This document shows positions 16,804 to 26,001 of a stretch of 64,000 nt of DNA, one piece after another. Position numbers and translations under genes: made by a program. A model generated the notes under the pieces. It worked only from the letters and a program-made list of their open reading frames with translations, was not told where the DNA came from and did not search any database. Source of the DNA: Opitutaceae bacterium (GTDB taxonomy: Bacteria > Verrucomicrobiota > Verrucomicrobiia > Opitutales > Opitutaceae); contig SXSC01000025.1 in the NCBI GenBank assembly GCA_005792355.1, positions 49,378 to 113,377 of the forward strand. Reading direction: 5' to 3'. How positions within the stretch are numbered: position 1 is the first letter of the stretch; each line of letters opens with the position of its first letter.

Positions 16804-17766
16804 TCAAAAGGCGTTGAGGCGCCCCACGTAGGCCGACATGCCTCCGAGAATCTTGTAGACCATGAAGCCGGCGACGACGAAGTAGACGAGGCGCGGGGTC
16901 CAGTTCGCGAGTTCCGTGAGGCGATTCCGGGCGCGTTCGGCGAACAGCTTGGCGAGGCGCTGGAAGGTTTCGTCGAGCCGGCCGGATTGTTCGCCGGTCT
17001 GCCAGAGCGCGATCATCTCGGCGGGCAACTCCCCGGAGGCGCGGAGCAGCGGGCTCAGCTGGCCGCCGCTCTGCTCGGCGTGATCGGCGGTGGTCCGAAG
17101 CGCCGTCGCCAGCCGCGGGCTGCGGCAGGTGTCGGCGGCGAGACGCAACGCCGGGATGACACCGAGGGTCGTGCGCGCGAGCAACGCCAAGGTGCGGGTC
17201 AGGTTCCAATAATCGAGTTCGCGCCAGGTGGTGCCAAAAATTGGCAACGGCCGCAGCACGCGGTCGAGCAACCAGCCGGGAGCACGCAGGAATCCCACGA
17301 TGCCCGCGGTTACAATCAAAGCGATTACCGCGAGGGAACCAAGGGCGGATCCGAGGTAGTTGAGGAGGGATCCTCCCATGAAGTATGCGGGAAACGGGAG
17401 GATAAAGGCCGCGGCCACGAGGTTCATCGCGGGCAGGGCGACCCCGCTCTGGATGACGCGGCGGAGCGCCAGCAGGTCGTCGGTGAAATCGGCGAGTTCG
17501 CGGAGCAGCGAATCGAGATGGCCGCTGCGTTCGGCGAGGGCGAGGAACCGCAGTTGATCCGGGGGGAACAGATTGGACGCGGCGAGGGCGGTGCTGATGG
17601 GCTCGCCCACGGCCAGGTGGGCCAGCACGGTTTCGTTCGCGCGGTCGCGATCGCGACGGGGCAAATGCGCGATGGCGGAGACCATCGACGTCGTGACGTC
17701 CGCCCCGGCTGACAGCATTTGGGAGAGCGTGCGATAGAAGACGGCTCGTGGGCGGAGTGGGGTCAC
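16804..17766 (-). CDS. Lone GspF/PilC-type inner-membrane protein
   Basis: About 320 residues from the GTG at 17766. Two GspF-type halves are visible: FYRTLSQMLSAGADVTTSM and, later, LARTTLGVIPALRLAAD, each followed by membrane helices (ALPAMNLVAAAFILPFPAYF, LGSLAVIALIVTAGIVGFL, and VYFVVAGFMVYKI near the end). Such proteins form the inner-membrane platform of type II secretion or type IV pilus machines. No other secretion gene is nearby. The frame could start at 17931, but that would overlap the HPr gene and add only an Arg/Pro-rich stretch. It follows HPr on the same strand. Confidence 0.8.
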   Translation of the reverse strand: MTPLRPRAVFYRTLSQMLSAGADVTTSMVSAIAHLPRRDRDRANETVLAHLAVGEPISTALAASNLFPPDQLRFLALAERSGHLDSLLRELADFTDDLLALRRVIQSGVALPAMNLVAAAFILPFPAYFMGGSLLNYLGSALGSLAVIALIVTAGIVGFLRAPGWLLDRVLRPLPIFGTTWRELDYWNLTRTLALLARTTLGVIPALRLAADTCRSPRLATALRTTADHAEQSGGQLSPLLRASGELPAEMIALWQTGEQSGRLDETFQRLAKLFAERARNRLTELANWTPRLVYFVVAGFMVYKILGGMSAYVGRLNAF

Positions 17767-17869
17767 GCGCAAGGGTGTAACGGCCGGCCGGTGGCCGGTC
17801 AATCCGGCGTCGCGCGGGCGTGGCGGTGGGTGACTGGCTGGCCGGTTGGCCGCAACGGCGCCGCCGAGG

Positions 17870-18169
17870 TCAGGCCTCGTCGAACTTGCGGGTGAAGAGG
17901 GCCTCGATCTCGGTGAGCATGGCGGCGGCATCTTCGCCCGTCGCGATGAACTTCACCTTCGAGCCCCTGCCGGCCGCGAGCATCATCAAGCCCATGATGC
18001 TCTTCCCGTTGACCTGTTCGTCATCCTTTTCCACGAAGACTTCGGCCTTAAACCTGTTCGTGATGCGCACGACCATCGCGGCGGGACGGGCGTGAATGCC
18101 CATCTTGTTCTGCACCACCAGCTCCTTGGTCAGGGCTTGGGAAGTAGGGGTGGCGGTGCTTTTGTTCAT
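17870..18169 (-). CDS. ptsH: HPr phosphocarrier protein
   Basis: 99 residues, slightly long because of a 15-residue Ser/Thr-rich N-terminal extension. It has the active-site His26 in [12 protein letters not shown] and the regulatory Ser57 in [10 protein letters not shown]. HPr carries phosphate between enzyme I and PTS components, or acts as a regulatory protein when phosphorylated on Ser by HPr kinase. No enzyme I or HPr kinase gene lies in the window. Divergent from kdsB across an 80-base gap. Confidence 0.93.
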   Translation of the reverse strand: MNKSTATPTSQALTKELVVQNKMGIHARPAAMVVRITNRFKAEVFVEKDDEQVNGKSIMGLMMLAAGRGSKVKFIATGEDAAAMLTEIEALFTRKFDEA

Positions 18170-18249
18170 GCGATCGAAAAGGACCGGTCAAATTCCCCGT
18201 CGTGGCGGCGGCTTGCAACCCAAAAACCGGGAGTTACGCTGCGAGGGCG

Positions 18250-19038
18250 ATGTCCCATCCTGCCATCATCGTTCCCTGCCGGCTCGAGTCCACGCGCTTT
18301 CCGCGCAAGTTGCTGCACCGCATCAAGGGGCGGCCGTTGCTGCTCTGGGTGGCGGAGCGGATTGCGCGCGAGGCGCCGGAGTTTCCGCTCTACTTCGCGG
18401 TCGATCATGAACTGCTGCGGCAATGCGTCGCCGGGGCCGGATTCAAGGCGATCCTGACGAACGACGCCCACCCGAGCGGTACGGATCGCCTGGCCGAAGC
18501 CAATCGCGTGGTGCGCGCGGACCACGTCATCAATGTGCAGGCCGACGAACCGTTGGTAACCGGCGGGCAGCTGCGCGCGCTGGCGGCCCTGCTGGCCGGG
18601 GGCGCGCCGATGGCGACGCTCGCCACGCCGTTTCGCACCGCCGCGGATTTTCACAATCCGAACCAGGTGAAAGTCGTGCTGGCCCCCATGCGACCGCCCC
18701 GGGGCGGGCCGGCTCAGGGCAGGCCGACCACCCACCGGGCCCTGTTTTTTTCGCGCTCGCCGATTCCGCATGCCCGCGACCGCGGCGGGGTGGTCGACGA
18801 CGCCTGGGTCGCGGCGAATCCCTGTTTCAAGCACCTCGGGCTTTACGGCTATCGCGCCGATTTGCTGGAGAAATTTGCGACGCTGCCTCCCGGCCGCCTG
18901 GAGGGCATCGAAAAACTCGAGCAATTGCGCGTGCTGGAAAATGGCTACGAGATCGCATGCGACGTGACGGCGGATCCGACCATCGGGGTCGACACGCCGG
19001 AGGACGCGGTGCGGTTCGAACAGTGGCTGGGGGGGTGA
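18250..19038 (+). CDS. kdsB: 3-deoxy-manno-octulosonate cytidylyltransferase (CMP-Kdo synthetase)
   Basis: 262 residues. Family motifs: [17 protein letters not shown] (nucleotide-binding), [22 protein letters not shown] (metal and sugar binding), [20 protein letters not shown] and GVDTPEDAV near the C-terminus. It activates Kdo with CTP for lipopolysaccharide inner core, so the organism should make Kdo-LPS. The loop before [10 protein letters not shown] is longer than usual, with about 15 extra Pro/Arg/Gly-rich residues encoded by a palindrome-like GC repeat (18681-18735). ATG 18250 matches the family N-terminus. Confidence 0.93.
   Translation: MSHPAIIVPCRLESTRFPRKLLHRIKGRPLLLWVAERIAREAPEFPLYFAVDHELLRQCVAGAGFKAILTNDAHPSGTDRLAEANRVVRADHVINVQADEPLVTGGQLRALAALLAGGAPMATLATPFRTAADFHNPNQVKVVLAPMRPPRGGPAQGRPTTHRALFFSRSPIPHARDRGGVVDDAWVAANPCFKHLGLYGYRADLLEKFATLPPGRLEGIEKLEQLRVLENGYEIACDVTADPTIGVDTPEDAVRFEQWLGG
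18681..18735. repeat. Repeat-like insertion in a KdsB surface loop
   Basis: A GC-rich segment (containing CCGCCCCGGGGCGGGCCGG) inserts [16 protein letters not shown] between VKVVL and RALFFSRSP, where KdsB proteins normally have only a few residues. The frame is kept. Confidence 0.5.
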
Positions 19039-19147
19039 GCTGCATCAACCCAATGAAGGCGCATTCCCGTTCCGAAAACGAACGCACGGCAGGGTGGAAC
19101 CCGCGGTCCGCATCGGGTTTGGAACGGCTTCGATTCCGATCAGCCCG

Positions 19148-21028
19148 ATGAGGACATCGGGCTCCACCTCGGATGGCATCGTGAGGACAGCGAGGGGGGG
19201 CTCACCGGCCCGCGGTGGTGACCGGACGGGTCTGGCGCGGTGGTGCGCGCTGCTGATCGCGGTGGTGGCCTGCTGGCAGGTCCGCGCGGTGGCGGAGTTC
19301 GATTTCGTGGAACTCGACGATGTGATCAACATCGTCATCAACCCGCACCTCGGACCGCCTTCGCGCGACACGTTGGTCTGGATGCTGGGCGACCTGGACT
19401 ACATGCGGCGCTATGTTCCGTTGGGCTGGTTGGGGTTTGCGGTGGTCTATGGATTTTCGGGTCTGGCGCCGTCGGGCTACCATGTGGCCAACGCCGCGCT
19501 GCACGTCGTGAACTCCGTGCTCGGGTTTGCGCTGCTGGTGATGCTGGTGCGCCGCTTCGCCGCGACGACCGACGATCGGTGGCGTCTCGGTTGCGCCGCG
19601 CTCGCGGCGGCCGGGTGGTCCCTGCATCCGTTCCGCGCCGAGACGATCGGCTGGGCGTCCGGTCTCTTGTATGGAGTATCCGGATGCGCCGCGCTGCTGG
19701 GCGTGCTGGCGTATCTTCAGACGTGGGTGCCCGGGGCGCAGCGGGGAAAATGGCTCGCGCTCACGGCGGGCCTGTACCTGATCTCGCTGCTGAGCTACCC
19801 GATGAGCCTGGGATTGCTCGGGATTTTCGGGTTGCTCGATCTGGCGCTGATCGGCGGGGCGCCGGCGTTGGCGGGGCGGAGGTTGCTGCTCGAAAAGGCG
19901 CTGCTGGCGGTACCGGCAGCCGTGGTGCTGGCGCTGACGGTGGCGGCGAGCCACGGCGCCTCGGAATTCTGGGGGCGGCCGCCGTCGTGGGCGGAGTTTG
20001 GCCTGGGGGCGCGCCTGCAGCAGGTCGGCGCGGCCTGGGTCTATTATCTTTGGAAACCCTGGTGGCCGGCAGGGCTCACGCCGGTGCCGACCTGGCTCGT
20101 GGATCTCAACTTGATTCGAACCTGGGCGATCGGGTGTCTGGCGGCCGTTGGGTTGGGATCGCTGGTTCTCCTGCTCGGCTGGCGGCGCTGGCGCGGGGTG
20201 GCGCTGCTGTGGTTTGCGCATGCGTGCTTGCTGGCGCCGATGCTGGGTTTCGCCGAGCGGCCTTACTTTGCTGCGGATCGTTACCACTATCTGGCGGGCA
20301 TCGTGCTGGTCGTCGCGGTCGCGCTGCTCCTCGCCCGGGCCACGGGGCGCGGACGCATTCTGGTGGTCGTGGCGGGTGGGGTGGTGGTCGTGCTTTTGGG
20401 TGCGGCGCAACGGGCGCAGCTGGGAATTTGGGCCAACACCGGCACGGTGATGCAGCGCATTGACGAGCGGGCGGACCACGCGGTGGTGCGAGCAGATTAC
20501 CAGGAGCGGTGGATTCGCTATCATGCGAACCGGGGCGAGCTGGCGCGGGCGACGGCGGTTGCCGCCAAAGTGGGGCGGGTGCTGGAAAACGTCGTCGCGC
20601 CGCCGCCGGGTGGGGTGCCGCCGGCGGCGACGTTGCATCTGAAGCTGGCGTTGGATTTTCGTCGCAAAGCGAGACGCATCGAGGCGCACGAACATTTTCG
20701 CACGGCGCTGCAGCTGGCGCCGGACTGGAGGGAGGCGGCTTACAACTGGGCCCTGTTGCACGCGAGCGACGGGGCGGGGTTCGAGGCGCTCCGCTGGTAT
20801 CGGCGCGCGGTGGCGCCGGGTCTGGGCGATGCCGTGCCGCCCAGGGCGCGGCAGCGGCTGCTCGCGTTGATCGCCGAGGTGTTCTTCGCGGGTGATCGCG
20901 CGGTGCTGGCGACCCGGACGATCGAGCTGGCGCTACGGGAAGGCGGCGGTGCGGGTGTGGAACCGGAACTGGAGCAACAATTGCGGGCGCAGTTGGCGCG
21001 TTTTGGCGCCGTGGGGGTCGTGCGGTAA
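19148..21028 (+). CDS. Polytopic GT-C-like membrane protein with C-terminal TPR
   Basis: About 626 residues. After a short basic N-terminus come roughly ten membrane helices. The first periplasmic loop carries the Asp pair VELDDV, typical of GT-C glycosyltransferases that use polyprenyl-linked sugars. Next comes the PLGWLGFAVVYGF.. region resembling TMTC/PMT-type proteins. The C-terminal about 150 residues are TPR-like (EAHEHFRTALQLAPDWREA, EALRWYRRAVAP). A role in protein or glycan mannosylation is only an inference. The start is uncertain: ATG 19148 or an in-frame GTG at 19094, and the DNA between holds a small CCCGATG-CATCGGG hairpin. Confidence 0.65.
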   Translation: MRTSGSTSDGIVRTARGGSPARGGDRTGLARWCALLIAVVACWQVRAVAEFDFVELDDVINIVINPHLGPPSRDTLVWMLGDLDYMRRYVPLGWLGFAVVYGFSGLAPSGYHVANAALHVVNSVLGFALLVMLVRRFAATTDDRWRLGCAALAAAGWSLHPFRAETIGWASGLLYGVSGCAALLGVLAYLQTWVPGAQRGKWLALTAGLYLISLLSYPMSLGLLGIFGLLDLALIGGAPALAGRRLLLEKALLAVPAAVVLALTVAASHGASEFWGRPPSWAEFGLGARLQQVGAAWVYYLWKPWWPAGLTPVPTWLVDLNLIRTWAIGCLAAVGLGSLVLLLGWRRWRGVALLWFAHACLLAPMLGFAERPYFAADRYHYLAGIVLVVAVALLLARATGRGRILVVVAGGVVVVLLGAAQRAQLGIWANTGTVMQRIDERADHAVVRADYQERWIRYHANRGELARATAVAAKVGRVLENVVAPPPGGVPPAATLHLKLALDFRRKARRIEAHEHFRTALQLAPDWREAAYNWALLHASDGAGFEALRWYRRAVAPGLGDAVPPRARQRLLALIAEVFFAGDRAVLATRTIELALREGGGAGVEPELEQQLRAQLARFGAVGVVR

Positions 21029-21036
21029 GGGGTGGG

Positions 21037-22169
21037 GTGAAGCACCGGGAGCGGAAGCCGTGCTCGGCCCCGCTCGGCGTCCCCGCCTCCAACCTCTGGG
21101 TCAGCACCAGCCGCACCGTCGACATCCGCAGCATGGCGCTGAACGACATCTCGCGCATCGAGCTCACCAAGGTCCCCACGCCCTCGACCCCCGCCGACTC
21201 TCTCGCCGGTTCGGTGAACCTAATCAGCAAGAGCGCCTTCGAACGCAGCGGTCACCTCCTCCGCTAAAGCCTGAATCTCGTGGGCAACAGCGAGAATCTC
21301 ACGCTCAAGCCGACCCGCACTCCCACTTCGACCGCAACACCTACAAGCTTCTCCCCGGCGCGAACCTCGACTTCACCTGGCCCATCACCAAGACCTTCGG
21401 CATCGTGGAAGTCTTCGATAACAAAAACCTGCCCGTCGACTACAGCGACATCGCGAATTACCGCGGCACCCTCCCCATCCGCAACCCCGCGCTCAAACCC
21501 TGGACCGCCGACAATTTTGACCTCTCCGCCGAATACTACACCGCCAACGGCGGCCTCCTCAGCGCCGGCGTCTTCCGCAAAGATCTCCAGAATTTCTTGG
21601 GCGACGCCTCCCGCATCGCCCCGCCCGCGCTCCTGGCCGAGATGGGCCTCGATCAACGCTCCCTCAACTGGAACATCGTCACCAAGTTCAACTCCGGCAA
21701 TGCCCGCATCACCGGCGGTGAAATCAACGTGAAGCAATCCCTCCGCCTGCTCGGCAAATGGGGCAGATCCTTCACCCTTTTCGCCAACGGCACGAAGCTC
21801 CAACTCGACGGCAAACCCGGCGCCGCCTTCACCAGCTTTATTCCCAAGAGCGGCAACTGGGGCGCCACTGTCGCCCCCAAGCGCTTCACCCTCACCGCGC
21901 GCTGGAACTACCGCGGTCTCGACAAACGAGCCCCCCTGGCCGCTTACGGCCCCGGCGGGGACGAATATCTCGAAGCCCGCACCGTGCTCGACCTCAGCAC
22001 GTCGTTCCAACTCACGAACCGCCTCTCCCTCGTCGGCAGCGCGAATAATATCTTCAACCAACCGAGGCGCTTCCTCCGTTACGGCGACCTGACGCCCACT
22101 TCCGCCCGCCAGTATGCGGAGCAGGAATACGGCATCCAAATGGCCCTCGGCCTCCGCGGCTCATTCTGA
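21037..22169 (+). pseudogene. Broken TonB-dependent receptor
   Basis: Two receptor pieces in different frames. The first (about 21100-21264) encodes a plug fragment, MALNDISRIELTKVPTPSTP then DSLAGSVNLISKSAFERS. The second (about 21320-22169) encodes the last barrel strands, from NTYKLLPGANLDFTWPITK to a terminal LGLRGSF with the outer-membrane C-terminal Phe. The middle, several hundred residues of plug and barrel, is missing, and the junction (LKPTRT..) is frameshifted. No signal peptide remains. Large TonB receptors are common in this group, so this is a decayed copy. Confidence 0.8.
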
Positions 22170-22513
22170 AGGCAGGGTCCGATCTCCGAGCGGTCCGTCG
22201 CGAAACGGGCGTGCGCATGAATCGCGGACGCCCGCCGAGCGAAACCACCCGGAGTGGAGCGGTTTGACCCGAATAGCGCTTGAATAATACCGAGGACTTT
22301 CTTCCTGAGTCGCTGGCGGCGTTGCGTGTCTGCCAGAGTCGTGAAGAGCATGCCGCGGCTTACCTGCTGCTTCGCTTTGAGCGAGGCGAGGTCTGCACCG
22401 TACGCCAGTTGGCGATGGCTGCGGCGAGCAGCACGGATTGCGCCCGGGAGACGGCGAGGCGCACGGTCTTTCCCTGGACCTTGCGGGTCCGCTTTCGGCG
22501 ATGGGCGCTGGGC
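22170..22513. other. Intergenic stretch without a supportable gene
   Basis: Open frames exist on both strands, but none has a recognisable domain or a plausible start. It may be residue of older genes. It leads into a palindromic repeat at 22514. Confidence 0.4.
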
Positions 22514-22596
22514 AGGATGGCAAAGGAATCGGTGGCAGAGGAATAAATCCGCCGACCTTTCATTCCCTTGCCACCCATTCCTCTGCCAAAAGTCCC
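22514..22596. repeat. Dispersed imperfect palindrome, GGCAGAGGAAT type
   Basis: The left arm holds GGCAAAGGAATCGG then TGGCAGAGGAATAA. The right arm is the reverse complement of GGCAGAGGAATGGG then TGGCAAGGGAAT. Each arm is thus a direct repeat of a GGCARAGGAAT word, and the two arms pair. Related to the copies at 7651, 26164 and 42838. Confidence 0.8.
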
Positions 22597-22932
22597 CGAC
22601 GACCGCGAAAATTGCCATCGTAACAGCTATCGCCGCTCGGGAAAAACCTAAGAGCCATTCCGGTTTGACCCCAAGACGATTCAGCAGGCGAGCCGCCCAC
22701 CCAGCAACCCTTGCCTCAACTCCGCCCCGGCCCGGAAAATTCACACCTGGATGAAGCCAAGGCATGAGTCACAGAGGACACCTGCCTGCCGAAGGCTCGG
22801 CGCAGGCCGGCTCGACCTACCTGTTACCCACTGAAAGTAGCGAGGAACCAAAAGATTTCACGGAAAGTGTGCTAATATCGGTTCGGATCGTTCGTTCTTG
22901 CGACGATTTGGACGATTCATTTTTCAGGCACT

Positions 22933-23008
22933 TAACCACGGATTTCACTGATCAATCCCGGATGATGACTGCCTTTATCCGTGCTGACCCGTGTCATCTG
23001 TGGTTAAA
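22933..23008. repeat. Imperfect palindrome, CACGGAT family (full copy)
   Basis: TAACCACGGATTTCACTGAT on the left and GTGTCATCTGTGGTTAAA on the right, with TTTATCCGTG inside. Built of CACGGAT-like words repeated about every ten bases. Other copies: 24352-24393, 26318-26385, 39397-39486. Confidence 0.8.
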
Positions 23009-23062
23009 ATCTGCCTTTCCTCCGCTGGTTGTGGTCTCGGACCGCGGTGAGATTTATGCGGG

Positions 23063-24235
23063 CTAGATCTTTCCGGCCTTCCGGGCTTCGACCAGTTTAT
23101 AGAAATCGACGAACAGCGGGTCGGCGTCGTTGGGGCCGGGAGCGGCCTCGGGGTGGTACTGCACGCTGAAAACCGGGAGCGAGTTGTGGCGCAGGCCCTC
23201 GACCGTGTTGTCGTTCAGGTTGATCTCGGTGATTCTGGCACCCTGTTGCTCCAGCGACTTGGGGTCGGTGGCAAAGCCGTGGTTTTGTGCGGTGATCGAG
23301 ACCTTGCCGGTCTCCAGGTTCTTGACCGGCTGGTTGCCGCCCCGGTGGCCGAACTTGAGCTTAAACGTCGTGCCGCCCAGGGCGTGGGTGAGCATCTGAT
23401 GGCCGAGGCAGATGCCAAACATCGGGAAATCAGGCAGCAGATTGGTCACGGTCCGGTGGATGTACGGCAGCGCCGCGGGGTCGCCCGGGCCGTTGGAAAG
23501 AAACACCGCGTCGGGCTGGTGTTCGCGCACCTGCTCGCCGGTCGCGGTGGCGGGGAACACCTGCACTTCGAAGCCGTGGTGCACGAGTTTGCGGTAGATG
23601 CTGTACTTCGCGCCGTAGTCGAACGCCGCGACCCGAAACTTCCTCGCCGGCACCCCCGGAGCGTTCATCGTCGTCCCGACCGGCAGGTACGGCCGGTTGT
23701 GATTCGCGGAGTCATCGGCCCGCCAGATAAACGGCTCCTTGGTCGTCACGTGCTTCACGTAGTCGGCGCCCGCCATGTCCTGCCACGCCCGGGCCCGCGC
23801 GATCGCGTCGGCTCCGCCGATCGGCAGCGTGCTCAGGCAGCACTTCATCGCGCCGTCGACGCGGAGTTTCTTGGTCAGCGCGCGTGTATCGATTTCGCTG
23901 ATGCCGGGAATGCCGTATTTCGCCAGGTAGTCCCCGAGCGACTGGCGGCTGCGCCAGTTGCTGACGACCGGGGAGAGCTCGCGCACGACGAAGCCCGTGC
24001 ATTTCGGGGCGGAGGCCTCGGTATCCTCGTCGTTCACGCCGTAGTTGCCGATTTGCACGGCGGTCATCGTGACGATCTGGCCGAAGTAGGAAGGATCGGT
24101 GAGGATTTCCGGGTAGCCGGTCATCGACGTGTTGAACACACACTCCCCGGAAACGGTGGCGTCGGCCCCAAAGGCGCGACCGTGGTAAATCGAACCATCT
24201 TCGAGCGCGAGGACTGCGGGCTTGGGCGTGGACAT
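23063..24235 (-). CDS. carA: Carbamoyl-phosphate synthase small subunit (glutaminase)
   Basis: 390 residues, normal length. The N-terminal CarA domain (LALEDGSIYHGRAFGA, VFNTSMTGYPEILTDPSY, IDTRALTKKLR) is followed by a class I glutamine amidotransferase: LSNGPGDPAAL, nucleophile Cys276 in FGICLGHQ, GGNQPV, and the His/Glu pair in VQYHPEAAPGP. It supplies ammonia from glutamine to CarB for pyrimidines and arginine; carB is not in the window. ATG 24235 is chosen because the family motif begins right after it; upstream sequence is a hairpin repeat. Confidence 0.96.
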   Translation of the reverse strand: MSTPKPAVLALEDGSIYHGRAFGADATVSGECVFNTSMTGYPEILTDPSYFGQIVTMTAVQIGNYGVNDEDTEASAPKCTGFVVRELSPVVSNWRSRQSLGDYLAKYGIPGISEIDTRALTKKLRVDGAMKCCLSTLPIGGADAIARARAWQDMAGADYVKHVTTKEPFIWRADDSANHNRPYLPVGTTMNAPGVPARKFRVAAFDYGAKYSIYRKLVHHGFEVQVFPATATGEQVREHQPDAVFLSNGPGDPAALPYIHRTVTNLLPDFPMFGICLGHQMLTHALGGTTFKLKFGHRGGNQPVKNLETGKVSITAQNHGFATDPKSLEQQGARITEINLNDNTVEGLRHNSLPVFSVQYHPEAAPGPNDADPLFVDFYKLVEARKAGKI

Positions 24236-24248
24236 CAAAGGCGAACGA

Positions 24249-24295
24249 AAGGTTTTTGCGCCGGTTTTTGCGACCAAAAACCTGCGCAAAAACCT
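24249..24295. repeat. AGGTTTTTGCGC hairpin upstream of carA
   Basis: Outer arms AGGTTTTTGCGC and GCGCAAAAACCT, inner arms GGTTTTT and AAAAACC, giving an almost continuous stem. It lies in the leader just upstream of the carA start. Related hairpins: 34949-34986 and 41049-41098. Confidence 0.75.
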
Positions 24296-24351
24296 AAATT
24301 TCCGGCGGAGGGTGGGAAACCGGGCCGTCGGCGTGCTCAATCCCGAAGGAA

Positions 24352-24393
24352 GACTGCCTTTATCCGTGCCGATCCGTGCCATCCGTGGTTAAG
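24352..24393. repeat. Half copy of the CACGGAT palindrome
   Basis: CTTTATCCGTGCCGATCCG followed by TGCCATCCGTGGTTAA matches the right half of the copy at 22933-23008, including the shared GACTGCC lead-in. The left half is absent. Confidence 0.7.
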
Positions 24394-24461
24394 ATTGGGT
24401 GCTTTCGTTTGGTTGCAGTCCCCCGCGTTAGGTGAAGGTTGGGATTAACCCGGCGCTTTAT

Positions 24462-24489
24462 TTGACAGAGATTGTTTGGTCGCTAGAGG
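24462..24489 (+). promoter_or_regulatory. Possible sigma70 promoter of the aminomutase gene
   Basis: TTGACA at 24462-24467 is followed after 16 bases by TAGAGG, a weak -10. It sits about 35 bases before the ATG at 24523. Tentative. Confidence 0.3.
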
Positions 24490-24522
24490 TGAAGCCCTCG
24501 CGATTTTCGAATAACAACCACG

Positions 24523-25809
24523 ATGTCTGACGCCGCCACCGCCGGGAACACCGCCGAATCCGCAAATTCATCCACCGGCGGCCAGCGTCGCGACAGCGCT
24601 CAGTTTTTCGCGGGCTTGGACGCGAAAAACTCCTGGTTTGATGGCCAGGGACTTTGGCAGCACATCCCGGAGAGCGACTGGCAGGACTGGACGTGGCAGC
24701 TCAAGCATCGTCTCACGACGACGGCGCAGCTCGAGCGGCTGATGACGCTGACACCCGAGGAGAAAGTGGGCTGCGAACATGCGAATCATAAGCTGGCGCT
24801 GGCGATCACCCCGTATTTTTTCAACTTGATCGATCGTTTTGACCCCCATTGTCCGATCCGGAAGCAAGTCATACCCCGGGCGGATGAGATGGTGATTTCG
24901 GAAGGTGAAATGCTCGATTCGCTGGGGGAGGATGAACATTCACCGGTGTCGGGCCTGGTGCATCGCTACCCTGATCGGGTGCTGTTTCTTGTCACCGACC
25001 GGTGCGCGGCCTATTGCCGTTACTGCACCCGGAGCCGGCTGGTTTCCAATGCCCAGGACTACAATTTTCATCCGGAGTATGAGCAGGGTCTGCGCTACAT
25101 CGAGGCTCACCCTGAGATTCGGGATGTGCTGCTCTCCGGGGGCGACCCGCTGCTGTTGTCGGACCGAAAACTGGAGCACCTGATTTCGCGGCTGCGCGCG
25201 ATCCCCCATGTGGAGTTCATCCGCATCGGATCGCGCATCCCGGTGTTTCTGCCCCAGCGTGTCACTCCGGCGCTGTGCGAGATCTTCAAGAAATACGGGC
25301 CGATTTGGATGAGCATCCACGTGAATCACCCGAAGGAGACGACGGCGGAGCTGCGGGCGGCGTGCGAGCGGCTGTCGTTCGCCGGGGTGCCGTTGGGCAA
25401 CCAAAGCGTGCTGCTCAAAGGCGTGAACGATGATGCGGAGGTGATGAAGGCGCTGGTGCACCGGCTGCTGCGGATGCGGGTGCGGCCGTATTATCTCTAC
25501 CAGATGGACCTGATCACGGGCGGGGCTCACTTCAAGGTCGATGTCCGCAAAGGAATCGAGATCATCCGGGCGTTGCGCGGCCACACCACCGGTTACGCGG
25601 TGCCGCAGTATGTAATCGATGCGCCGGGCGGCGGCGGCAAGGTGCCCATCAATCCGGATTACGTGGAGTCGGTGACGGACGATGCGATTATTTTTCGCAA
25701 TTACGAAGGGCACCGGTTCCGTTACCCGTTGGTGCCGTCGGCGCCGGTCGAACTCGGAGGGGAAAACCGGCCGATGCCGTTGGTGGAGCCGGTTTTTCTG
25801 GATCGGTAG
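24523..25809 (+). CDS. kamA: Lysine 2,3-aminomutase (radical SAM, PLP)
   Basis: 428 residues. Radical SAM cluster motif C161-AAY-C165-RY-C168. PLP lysine K373 in GGGGKVPINP. The two acidic residues that bind the substrate amino group in clostridial lysine 2,3-aminomutase (Asp293, Asp330, with PLP Lys337) have equivalents at Asp329, Asp366 and Lys373, with identical spacing. This supports L-lysine to L-beta-lysine activity over glutamate 2,3-aminomutase. EpmB-type EF-P modification enzymes are related but usually shorter; no EpmA homologue lies here. Beta-lysine could serve as precursor of a compatible solute or of EF-P modification. No operon partner is visible. Confidence 0.88.
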   Translation: MSDAATAGNTAESANSSTGGQRRDSAQFFAGLDAKNSWFDGQGLWQHIPESDWQDWTWQLKHRLTTTAQLERLMTLTPEEKVGCEHANHKLALAITPYFFNLIDRFDPHCPIRKQVIPRADEMVISEGEMLDSLGEDEHSPVSGLVHRYPDRVLFLVTDRCAAYCRYCTRSRLVSNAQDYNFHPEYEQGLRYIEAHPEIRDVLLSGGDPLLLSDRKLEHLISRLRAIPHVEFIRIGSRIPVFLPQRVTPALCEIFKKYGPIWMSIHVNHPKETTAELRAACERLSFAGVPLGNQSVLLKGVNDDAEVMKALVHRLLRMRVRPYYLYQMDLITGGAHFKVDVRKGIEIIRALRGHTTGYAVPQYVIDAPGGGGKVPINPDYVESVTDDAIIFRNYEGHRFRYPLVPSAPVELGGENRPMPLVEPVFLDR

Positions 25810-25896
25810 CTGCGGCGTGCGCACCGCGGTACAGGGCCACCACCTAACCCGGATATCTCCGAACGCGTCAACCGCAACCGCAGGAATCAAACCGCT

Positions 25897-26001
25897 GGTC
25901 ACAGAGGTCACTGAGGCCCGGCAGGAGGTCACAGAGAATACCACCGAAAAAGAACGCCCGCTCCTCCGCTCTGTGGCCTCTCTTTTCCCTCTGTGATCTC
26001 G
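25897..26001. repeat. Imperfect palindrome, GGTCACAGAGG family
   Basis: Left: GGTCACAGAGGTCACTGAGG and GGAGGTCACAGAGA. Right: CTCTGTGGCCTC and CTCTGTGATCTC. Words of CACAGAG repeat within each arm and pair between arms. Confidence 0.75.

Noticed and set aside
22079..22765. Minus-strand frame as a possible transposase between the TonB remnant and carA
   Set aside because: No catalytic motif or recognisable domain, and it overlaps receptor DNA and a palindrome.
22764..23066. Small plus-strand ORF before carA (contains FIRADPCHLWLKS)
   Set aside because: That peptide is the translation of the CACGGAT repeat, a common false gene in such genomes.
23153..24448. 431-codon plus-strand frame opposite carA
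   Set aside because: Antisense shadow extending into the CACGGAT repeat; no domain.
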